DNA from: Apteryx mantelli
Lineage: Eukaryota > Chordata > Aves > Apterygiformes > Apterygidae
Direction: 5' to 3'
Length of the DNA stretch: 64,000 bases
Assembly (NCBI RefSeq): GCF_036417845.1
Contig: NC_089981.1
Span: forward strand, 61,318,768-61,382,767
Part shown: positions 49,801 to 61,800 of the stretch, piece after piece
How the letters are laid out: every line of letters starts with the position of its first letter
How positions within the stretch are numbered: the stretch's first letter is position 1
Notes under the pieces: model-generated
Seen by the model: the letters and a program-made list of their open reading frames with translations, nothing else
Database searches by the model: none
What the model was told of the DNA's origin: nothing
Translations under genes and position numbers: made by a program

Positions 49801-52800
49801 CAACCTTTTGTATGGAAGTCTATATTACATATGATTAAACACACGGGACGCTTATGCACAAAACAGTTTTTTGTTTTCAGCTGCCTCATAGGACACCTAG
49901 GTGAGCAAGTCACTTCTTCATTTTATACCTCAGTTTCCACATCTACATAATAGGAATGATGAGACGTACTTCACCACTGTAAAAACTTCTCCGCTTACAT
50001 TTGAAATGTAAGGAAAAGCAATTAATATTAAAGGAGAAGCAAAATCCACAGCAAAGGCTTCTTGTGTTTTTCTCTTCAAACATACTCTTATCTGAGAAGC
50101 AAAAACCACTTCAGAGCTTCCATCAAATAGCTACTTTATTTAAAAAAAAAAAGTAGTAGGTTTTTTTTTTTTAATAAGTTTCAATTCAGATTTTTTCAGA
50201 AAAAAAACATGTACTATAAGCTGCACCCTGATGTCATCATTCTCCCACAGTGGTACTTTGGGCTAGACAGAAGGAAGAAAAAGCAAGTTTTCACAGCTAA
50301 TGTGTAATCAAAGGATTTCTAATACATAATTCATAATTAAATGCATACAATTCAAGTCACATGTTGTTAAATTTAAATCACCAAACCACATAAGATTAGC
50401 AGCCATTTAACAATTCCACAAGGCAGACAGTGCTGTTCCCAGGGTCTCTAGATCTCCTTTTGCATTGCCATCTTCTCTGTTAGTCTTTCCTTGCTCTTCC
50501 ACTAGTATATTTTGTATGCGCCCCAACTTTCTACTTATCAAAATCACCAGCAAGGTTCCGGGCAGCCTGATCGAGCCTTTGAGCAGAAAAGAGCAGAGAG
50601 AAGCAGCTGGTCTGGGTGCCTTTGTCTGGAGGCCACAGGGGTATACTCGCCAGTGACTGCAGTGAGTTTCACTGCGCTCTCCTTAATACTTGAAGCTGTA
50701 AATAGAGTGAACACTGCAAATTGTTTCAAGTGTGCCTCCATTCTATAATGGGAAGAGAGCATATAGTGAAAAAAGAAAAGAAAAGAAAAGAAAAGAAAAG
50801 AAAAGAAAAGAAAAGAAAAGAAAAGAAAAGAAAAGAAAAGAAAAGAAAAGAAAAGAAAAGAAAAGAAAAGAAAAGAAAAGAAAAGAAAAGAAAAGAAAAG
50901 AAAAGAAAAGAAAAGAAAAGAAAAGAAAAGAAAACCCATAGTGAAGGCAATGACAGAAATAACAAGGAAGTAAAAGCAAGATTTAGTTTGGTTTAAAACA
51001 AAAATACAGGGGACTAATCTTACCAAAAATACTCTCCTGTACTACAGCCAAGAGAACTCATAGCACTTTCTTGACAGTCAATGTTTTTACTTCAGTGGTA
51101 ATTAAATTAAGAAGTTGGGTTTGGCAGGTTTAATTAGTATTAAAGATAGACGGGCATTTTGTCTAGGGGAAAATTCTCTTAAGCAGCTGGAGACAGATAT
51201 AAAGAGAAATCTCTGTTACACACCTTTTTTTGGTAAAGAAAGAACCCACAAACCATGGGGTTACATATTATATACTAAAAGTCAGTTTCTATCCTCACAG
51301 CACTCTTGGTCACTTCCCAGATATGTCACTAAAAGAACGTATCTCTGAACAAGTAGTCCCCCAGAAAGACATAATGTCCACTTTTTAAAGATGTTTAGTA
51401 ATAGTATTAACACCTCCTTTTTAAGCTAAGTAGAGAACTTTTTTGCATAGTATACACATGCAAGTTGCAAACTAAAAAACAGAATTTGCTTTAGTAACAT
51501 GAAAAGACATTGTTTCCAGTAGGGAGCTTAAGCTGAAGATCAGAATTTGCAAATTCTGTACTCTTGGTTTTTTAAACACATTTGAAATGGAGAAGGGTTA
51601 TATCCAGAAAGGGCTGCATCCAAAACTGCTGCTTGACCTCTGAAGTGCCCGAATTTGCTGGGTGCCTCCCTAATACACAGGTTTCCTTGACACCTTGTAG
51701 TTATGCCTTTTGGTCATGTCCAAAAGTTCTCAAGTGAGAATGCCTTTCATATAATTGCCTAACAGTTAAAAAATTCATCAATAAATACGTGTGTATTTTA
51801 GACCTTCTTTAATAAAGAGCCATTCAAAACTTTTTCTCCTCAAAGAGTACTCTAACCACAAAAGGAAAACCTTGCCTCCATTCAGGTTCTTCTCATCTCT
51901 TGTTAAAAGTAGGCCACTATGCAACCAAACACGAGACACCTGGCAGCAAAGGTAAAACAAGAAGGAGGGAAGCTGACACTGCAGCTTAACGATTAGGGCA
52001 GTCAGCCAGAACAGTTTAGACATAGGATTTCTCCTGCTCCCTGAACTATGTATATAATCCTATATGTTACAGTAATCTTAAGGCAGTATCATTCTTCAGA
52101 GCAGAAGAGATGGTCCAGGCAGTATGGTAATGTAAACAAACACATGAGGTTTAAGTGTAGACTGTGTAAGATTGCTTTCTTTATATTCAGGAACAAAACA
52201 TCATCATCAAAAGGTCAGACAAAAAAAAAAAAACCCACAAGCCATCACTAGATAAGGACAGAATTTGGATCAGTGAAGAGAAAAAAAAAAAAGAGAGAGA
52301 GAGATGTACTAGGATTACTGAAAGTTTTCTCCAATATTTCAAGGACATTTTTTGCTTTTAGCACTTTTGCATCTAACTCAGGATGGCCAATCTACAGCCT
52401 TGAGTCTACTCACAGCCAGGATTGTTTTTTTTTCCCCCTTAAGGGCAGACTGTGGTAGACTGGTGACTGCCAGCAAGATGCTGTTGCCAAAATACCTTTC
52501 TCAGGGACAGTTTGGAAATGGAGGCATACGTGCAGAATGCATTGACAGCCTGTGCACACAGAGTAAATAAGAGAAACACTAGATGTACTGTCAGTTAACT
52601 GTACTATGTAAATGCTGTAAATCCAGTCACATGGCAGGAAAGCAGGCTACCGAAATAAGCTATAACATGCCTGGTTTGGAAAGTGAGGACACTCTTGAGC
52701 TGACCTAACACTTAACCAAGAAAGGCCCTCAAACAGCTGCCGTTTAAACTAGTACTTTGCTGTCCCTTTCCATCTCAATCATTTGCTACTTATTGCTCTG

Positions 52801-55800
52801 CTGGACATGACCACGCTGATGAAACCAGCTTGTGGATCTTCCTATGCGTGTCAGATTTTCCAGTATAAACATATCCAAAACTCGCCTTCGGTGGCAACTG
52901 ACATTAAGACAGCAGACTGCACACAGGAGATGCATGAGACACAGTCCTACATCAGCTGTGCCACAGGGCAGTAATCTCTTGTGAAAATGCATGGTTGAGT
53001 GGCATTAACATCTTAAACTGCTGCAACAAAATCTGTCAGAGCCTAAGGATTTTGTATGTAGCCCTTATTCTAGGAGAAGGTCAGTTTAATTGAATGTATA
53101 ACAGTTCATGCTCTGAAGAATCCCTGGTATGCACTGCACTGCTAACCACGCTACCTTCTTCAGAATGAGAATTAAAACAGTCCTGCTGAGGCACAAGGCA
53201 CAGCTCTTCCTGAGCATCACACCAGGAATGGAAAACCTAGCTGAGACAGCTGCCTTTGGAAGGATAAATCACCTACGCACATAACTCCAAGATGAAACAC
53301 AAGTTTTGAACCCCAAAAGGATGCAGGTAAGGAATCCAGACCTGAGGGATCACTGGAAAACAATGTGATTTTATGAACTTCAGATTCCAGCTCTCACTGC
53401 CAGAACATGTCAGAGGAATTCAAGGAAGTAAGACTTGCTAGAGTCAAACTATAATCATGCTTTGTTTTATTTTTTTCTGCAATCTTTTATCTCCACATTT
53501 TACTGTGCAAGTGTAACACCTGAGGATCTTAAAATACGTGATATAAATCTTTACTAAGTTTTACCATAAATAGCCTGTTATTGCTGAACAAGGTGATCCA
53601 GACAAACCAGGCCTGTATTGGTTTCACAGAAACAATGTAAAAAGGAGTGTACATTTTTACATACTAAAGTCATGTAAAAGGAACTCATGGTGTAGTTACC
53701 TGATACATTGACCCCAACAGCAATGCTGAATTAAGCAGCGTTCCCCCAGCAAGCTAATCCACCTCTGCCTAATGGTACAGTTTTTCCTCCCACTGCATCA
53801 ATATAATTGTGGGGCCATGCTGTCAACAATATCACTATAACGATCCAGGTTAAATAGGCATGTATTTAAGTAACTTAACGTGCATTTTACTCTTAATCCA
53901 TACATGTTATGCAGGACATGCAGGATATTAAGAAAAAAACATGAGTGTTTCTTCATGACCTATGGATTTCTAATCTGACAACAATCTGACATTTTTTAAT
54001 TTTCACAATTTCATATAGAAATAGGTTATTTTTCCTTTTCCCCCCAATGCAATGCCCTAAAACATCTAGTCTTCATGAATGAAGCAAAAAAAATGTTTAT
54101 TCATGTTAGAAATCTTAAAGAAAACTAGAGACATACAGTTTTAATCCTGGAAGCTTACCAAGAGGTGCTTTGAGAAACCTGCGCTCAATTCCTTGTTCTA
54201 TCTGAAGCAGTGCAGAAGCCAAGCAGTGGACCACATTATTAACTGGCTGAGGAGTACTTGTACTTGTTGATGCAGCACTTGGAACTTCAGTTTTTAATCC
54301 AACAAGTCTAAAATAAAAATGTAGTAAATATAATTTTTGATATTTTGAATTCAACACCAAGATATCTGTATAGATCTGTATCCACGTGTGTATCCAGGGG
54401 ATTTATACTTTCACTTTATTTACATGCATGGGATAGGGACATAAAAAGATACTGCTCAAGTGTGATTATTTAGTAAACTAGAGAACTGGGATAACTAATC
54501 TAGTTAATCTAGATAAATCATCCTTAGGTAACAGAGTTTAAGAGATTTTAAGAAATGTGGATGATAAAGCTCACTATAAACATTAAGATTTCCAGAAGAT
54601 TTGACACAATATCCACCAGCTACTTCATGAGAAACTTCAAAGAGTTCAAAATTTTTAAGTAAAAGCTCTGCCAGTGGTAAGGTGTAGCATTTTAGAATGC
54701 CTCTGTCTACAGAAGTTCAACTACATATTTTCTTACAACTAACAAGATTCAGAAATTATGGTACATTGGTGCATGGTACAACAGTACATTGAACTAAGTT
54801 ACATGTTCTTCTCCCCGGAGAGTTTCCTCTAAAATACTAACTGTTCATGTAAGAAATAAAAACAAGAAAAAAATTCCATAGCAATAAAAAAGAGACTTCA
54901 AAGGTTTAACATCTACAGCAACAGCCTTTTAAAACTATTTCAGATCTTTTCATTACACAAAATCTCCCTTTAAAACTCTAGGATGAATAAATGAGCAAGC
55001 TATATAATTTCAGATGATACAGATGAAGACAGAAAATAAGTCAGGATTTCATTTCAAGTATATGGTTTATCCCAAGCTTTAAACATAAGATACTTCAGCC
55101 TCAGAATGTATGTTACCAAAGATCCTGGCTTCAGCAACTGTATACAGCAAAACACACTGCCTTGAAAGGGATGTGCTGTGGGATTTTTTTTTTTTTTTTT
55201 TTTTTAAATCCTCAACCAAGAATAAAGGTAGTTTTCCAATAAAACAGCTTTCTTTGACCAAGGACTAAGTAATCATTTCAAAGTGTAGTTAATCTTCCTT
55301 AACCACAAACATAAGCAGAATGTAGGAGAGCAACTCACATTAATGGAAAAAAAAAAAAAAAAAGAAAAAAGAATTTTTCAATTTCTGCTTGGGTTTATCA
55401 GAAACATAACTAATTAAGACTGTCTGGATTCTGCTTTGTTCTGGTGAATGAGCAATGCTTTTGGTTGTCCCTGTTCTTTTTTCACACTTAAAAGCTGTTC
55501 ATTATATTTTGCAGTCACATACATTTAGACAGCCTGAAAGCAAACAGAAAAAAGCTGCATACTTTATTTACATTTCACTAGTCAAACTCCAAGATCTTAA
55601 TGAAATGGCACTTGCTCTGAGGTAGATAAAAAGCCCAGCATCAAAAGGAATCTGTCATATGACTCCAGAATCCCATAGTCTCTATTTTAATATTCAAGAC
55701 TATTGGAGTAGCAACAATTCAGAAACTTTTGATGGAAAGAGTCAGTATCATGGCGAAAAAAACGAAGCAACAAGCTTCTGCAGTGGAACTGAGTGTCAGC

Positions 55801-58800
55801 AAAGGAAGCAAGTGCCTGAGATAACTGGAGACAGACAAATGTTAGCTTCTTAATATATTAAAACAGTGGGATATTTCTACATTGGGGCTTTCAGGACACA
55901 AATCTCCGTAAGTCCTGTCATTGATATCAAAGAGATAAACCTATCCATTTTGCACACAATTGGAGAACTCAAATCTGAAAGGGAGTCCTACAGGAAAGTA
56001 CTAATTCAGCAAACTGAAATAGAAAGGGAAAAACCTTAAAGCTTAAATTCTCACAAAATACAGGATTTAAGAGTGTGTCAGAAAAAGGCCCTTGCTTCCA
56101 TAAGATAAAAATCCTACTTGCTTATCCATAAGATAAAGACACTACTAGCAGGAAACCTCATGGAACACATAAGCAAACAATACATTAGTACAATGATTCA
56201 TTTTAATGGATTTTTTTTCCTACAACATTTCATCATTTACATCACTTCAAGACATATAATTTAAAAATATATATATTATACGTGCTTTTCAGAAATAAAA
56301 AATGTAACTACTGAGAATGAAATATTTAGAAATTTTCCTAGAAAATCCCTAATATCAATACTTTGAAGAAACACTGATTTAGTGGAAGTCCCAGATCTCT
56401 CTCAAAAGTTAGGTTAAAAAAAAAAAATTATAGGCGCAAAAACATACAATTTGAGGCTCTCTCTCTTGTACTGGGTTGCAGTTTGCTTTATAAAAGGATC
56501 ATTGTTACTTAAATTTAAATTATATCACCGTCTTGCTGTAGTGCTAAAGGCTCTAATTCAGACCACACTCTCTTGTGCTGATGGTTTTTACTGTGACTCA
56601 TGAAGCGGTACACTGTGCAGTTCACCAGATAATTAATTACTATTACCAGTTTTCCTTTTGACAGTTATACTCTTTCTAAAAAGTGTTAATTCCAGAAAGC
56701 AGAACATAATTGCCAGAATAATTTTTCTCTGCATTTTAAATGATTTTAAAGTGAATTCACATATTTCTTATTTAATAAAGAATGTTCATTTTGAGCAGCA
56801 TAATATCTGAATGGTAGAAGTTGTCAAAATTTTTTTGCAGGTGCCTTGGTTTTGTTTGGTAACAGCACAGTGTAATTTACAAAACATAAAACATAGTAAA
56901 AAAAATTTTTCACATTTTACAATTCAAAGCTTAAAACTTACCTGTTCATAAATATCAACACATAGAAATAGAGGGTAAAAATAATTTGAAGGTGAAAAAA
57001 CTAGAGCACTGTTATAAAACCAAAAAAGAGCCATTACTTAAATCATAGCTCTTACCTCTCTTTCACAATAAACTTATCTTGATCATCAGTTTCCATTTCA
57101 TCAGATTCTTCATTCACAGTTTTAATTATACCATTTTCTTTGTTTTCATCATTTAGAAACTCATACCGCCCATGTTCTAAGGCTGCTCTCCAAGACTGTC
57201 TGTCTGTAACCTGGAGCAAACATACAAATTGCAAGTTTCTAAAGAATGAAAGACCACAAACTTTTTTAGTACCAATTATTGTACACACTTAATTAAAATA
57301 CATTTTCGGTAAAACCCACAACAGGCAAGAGTTCTCATTTAAGTTACAGACTTGGCGGCACCACTGGGTTCCCAGGTACTCTACAATTCACAGATACCTT
57401 AATAGCCCCCAATGTTCCTTGGTAGATCCTGTCTTCAATGTCCAAAAGGAAGTCTCTAAGTCTCAATTCAAGCTGCTTTTCTGCAGATATTTGAGATGGA
57501 TCATGGGCATTCTGCATTCTTCCCCGTCCTGAAGGAGGTCTAATGTCACTTTGAGATTTGTCTGCAATAATTCCAAATAACTTTTTGTTAGTGGATTTTG
57601 CTCCTTAAAGTAGCTGGTGTGGAGGGAGGGAAAGTGGTACAGGGCAGAACAAACCAAACATATAGTTTCAACATCTGGAACTCTCTTCCAATAATGAGAG
57701 CAGTCAATACCAAAATCTCCATGTAAACTAAGGTATCTGATCCAAGTAAGCAAAGTATACTTTTAGAGGAAGACCTATAGATTAGCATTTGTGCCTCCAA
57801 AAATGCAGGATGAGAAATTCTTGCCAATTTAAAAATCATTGTCTTTCAATAATTTCTAAAGTAGTAGATAAGCAACAACCACTCTCTGCTATAAATACAA
57901 GGGGGAGGGGGGAAGATAGTCACATTGACAGTATGTTTGCATATTTGATAGTACTGCCCTTAATTTATAGAAGAAACAGAACTCAGTTTTCCCTTTTGCA
58001 TGGATCTCTATCATAGCAACATTTAAAACAAGCATGTGCAAATGTAAAAAACAAAAACTAACTGAACAACTTAAGGGCAGATATATATATAAAAAAGACA
58101 AGACAATTTATGAAAAAGAAGGGGAAAGGAAGAGTTGATGATGAGGTACCACACAAAAGATCTCTTCATAAGACAACTGAAAACACATGCACAAGCTCAG
58201 AAGCCACAGGGAAGAGTTGAAAGCATGCAGACACTAAATTACACTTTGTATAACCTGCATTTGTCTTTGTTCATACGATTAAGGTAATTGCGAAGAGTGG
58301 TGGTTAGAAATACACAAGAACTTGGAGATATCTAATCAAAAAATACCTTAAAGCTGCTGTCAAAGTAGTACAGGGTGAATTTCATCACACTTAACTGCAG
58401 AAACAATTCCCTGTGACTGACAGTAATTATGTAAATATTCTCAAAATGGATATTAGCATGCAGTGATGGCTGGGTAGGGGAAATGACCTTTCTGGTTTAA
58501 AAGAAGCAGCAGAAATAAAGTGCTTTTTCTTGAGCAAAAATGAAATGGTAGCAACTGGCTTGCAAACAAGTGATATTAAAAAGAGTAAAAAATACTAGAG
58601 TAAATATTTAAAATTACATAATAGCGTATTTTTGTTTTATTTCCATTTTCTTGTAAGTGCAAAGGGAAAAAAAGAATGGTAGTCTGCAGCACAAGGAGGG
58701 AAAAAAAAATTTTTTAATTTAAAAAAATCACAGATTAGTTTTCAACTGTCCTGGCTGTCATCTGAGTAAAGGAAATAAGGCGGCTCAATTCTACTGTAGT

Positions 58801-61800
58801 AAAGCTCCCTCCTAAGTAGGATTATACATGGCCACTTTTCACTACTGATTATGCAGGGGAAGCATTGGTATTGAACTGCTGCATTTTAATTTTCTTGCTA
58901 TTAAAGTGAAAAATCTGAAGTCCAAAGATGACACTTTATCAACATTATTCTATAATTTCAGCATAGAAAGAGAAGAAAACATATGTGTGTGGGAACACAA
59001 TTGCTTCAGAGAAGAAAGCAACACACAAAATACAGCTAAAGAAGCAGCAACCAGGAAAACAAGGGAACAACCCCACTATGACCACAAGGTATGTAGCAGA
59101 AAAGGATACAGATCTTCTCACCAAAAGACGAGAACATAGCCATAAGACCCCCAAATAAAGCTTAACTACTGGGCAAAAGCCCTGTGCTGTGCTAGTCTCC
59201 ACCAAGAGAAACGGAAGATCCACTATGGATTCAGGAGGCTATGGAGCGTTAGAGGCACATCCTGGCGTAGGCACTAGAGTAAAAGTGAATTCAACTCTGC
59301 CGTGAATAGTTCTTGCATGCCCCAAGATAGGTAACTTGAAAACCTCGCAGAAACTTTGTCTGATTCAAAACAAAATGCAATTTCTTAAGCACTACCCTAT
59401 TAAGGTTCATTCTGGTAACATCTCCTCTCCAACACTCCACAGACAAGGCAGCTGCAAGTTTGTGTATGCACAATTGGAGTTAATGCCTTGCTGATAATTT
59501 GCAAAACACTTGCTCAAGAGAAAAGGGGAAAAACCCTAAAATCTAAACCTAGGATGGTTGTAAGTACATTTTACATTCTGAACTCATGAAAACATTCTGC
59601 AGATGCCTCCTCCTCCTGTAACGAACATCTGCCAAAGGAAAGTCACAGAATCCACTGCACTGATGGTATGCCATGGAGCAACCAACGCAACTGCACAATT
59701 TCTCTTTTTTCCTCTCAAAAGTTTTAGTATAACCTTGCAACATGCCACCTTCCCCTTGTTCACAATATGCAGGCCTGTAAAGGCTTTTGAATAATTTCAT
59801 GTATTATAATGTTATGAAAGGACATGTCCCTCCTACCCAAAAATCAACATAATAGTAATTGCCTCTCTTCATGATGTTTGTGTCTCCAAAGGCATAATAC
59901 TTTGTCCTCATTTTCAGTATGAGGAAAGAAATGACATATCAAATGATCAATGCTATGATTTACCTTTAACGTGTAATAATCTTTATTCCCAAACTATGTG
60001 TAATTAATCTTTGGCCAAAGCTCAAATTACTTCCTACGGAAGTTTTTAAAAAAGCAAATCTGATTTTACTAAGCAGTGAGGAAACAGAGTAACTATTGCT
60101 TTTTTTTTAATAGCATAAAACACCATAAAATTTAATATCCATCAGCAAAACAAATACCCCCAAAATCCTCGAACCATGTCTCTCAGAGCAAAACAATGTT
60201 TAAGAATAATTCTTACTTCTTAATAATTGCAATTAAATGAGGATTACAGGTTACTAGAATCTTATATTAAAATTACAACTGTGGAAGCAAACACAGATCA
60301 GGAACTTTTCTTTTACCTGGAATATGGAATTTTTCCACAGGAAAACAGCTTAGTTGTTCATATATTCTACTTTTCTCTTGTAAAAGAGTTTCTTTTAAGG
60401 CACTCTCCCTATGTCCTCGGGAATTGAGAGCCTCTAGCAGTTGGTCCAGCTGTTCCCGAGAACTGTAAAAGCACCAACGGTTTGGTTTATATACTGGCCT
60501 TGGCACCTCTACAACAACACTGGTGTGTGAATCTTGGTCAATATTGGAGGTAGATTCAGAGGATTTCAAAGACTCTCCAGTTTTACTGAATACCTGAGGT
60601 TCATTTGTGCAAGACTGTACACTATTCTGAAAGGAAGAGGTTTGAGGCGACAACATGTCTTCTGTGAGACCAGAATAGTCCTCTTCTATAAACAATCCAG
60701 GAACAGAGGGGAAAATCCAGTAGCGTCGGTACATACGGTCACGACCTAAAGGGGTGATATTTGTGCAGGCTGTTGCGTTCTGAATCTTTTCTAGTAGTTC
60801 CTTCTCTTTCTTTAGTTGCTCCTGTTTTAAAGCTTCTTCCTCTTCAGCAGTAAGAGGTTCACTCTTTTCGGAAATGGTCTCTTCTTGCCTTGCAAATTCT
60901 TTATATCCATTTTGCCCTCTCCTTCCTAAAAGTTAAAGGAGGAAGAGTGACAGCAACATTCTTGTAATTTTTTTATTTAACTAAAATAAGCCAAGTAAAG
61001 GGCAGTTTTTGCTTCTCTCCCTTTCAGATTATCTAAACTTATACTGCCGAGGATCATCAGCCCATTCAAGGAACAATACTAGCTCTACTAAAGAAAAATT
61101 CAAACTGCTTAACCCTCCCTTCCCTTAATAAAAAGGAAGCCATCTTTATTGTACTTTAGCGTAACAGACCAAGTCTCATTTACTGACGTCATTTTTAACA
61201 TCATAAAATGAACATTTTAAGAACTTAAAAGTATGTTATAAAATTATCTTCCATCATGACAGTAAAATTCTAGCAATTTCATTATTAAATATAAACTACC
61301 TTTTGGACTCAGTTTACCATACTCAAAATGTTCAACTTAAACCTCCCAAGATTTCAGTCCATATATAAAACTTATATTGCAAACTTGGTTACATTACATT
61401 ATCCAAAAATCTTTTCATATACTATTATTCCCCTTCCACCCTGCTGAAGACATTCCAGTTTACATTTTAGTTTGCCAGAGTCTGGCTCCAATATTTACAT
61501 AGAAAAGGAGGTCTTTTAACTGAAACGTGTGACTGCGAAATATGCTGCCAGCATTCACAGCTTTCAGTTTTCCAGAATGACTATCAGTTTCTCTGTTTGC
61601 AGCCAAGAGTGAAAAACACTTGTCTACCCTACAGGCAGTGTCTCAAACTTTATTTTTTTGAGAATTGGAGAAACTTGAAATTATTTTTAAAGACCTCAAT
61701 GATTAGCATTCTTCATCATAAAACATCCAAACTGTATTACTGAAAGACTCAGAATTTCTATTCCAGGTATTGTTATGAACTGTACAGTTTTGCAACATAA

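Larger units (their letters stand above)
46251..54158 (-). other. BAZ1A large intron
   Basis: 7908 nt, the largest intron in view. It holds an (AAAAG)n array (50771-50934), a MIR-type relic (about 49895-49990) and a palindromic GTAGTGTA-rich patch (47858-47895). The exons on its two sides join as LKAPL-D-ASDGG, continuous in the human protein, so no exon is missing here. Confidence 0.88.

Noticed and set aside
50544-51026. 160-codon ORF and four others of Lys/Glu or Phe/Leu/Ser repeats
   Set aside because: Pure translation of the (AAAAG)n microsatellite within a BAZ1A intron.
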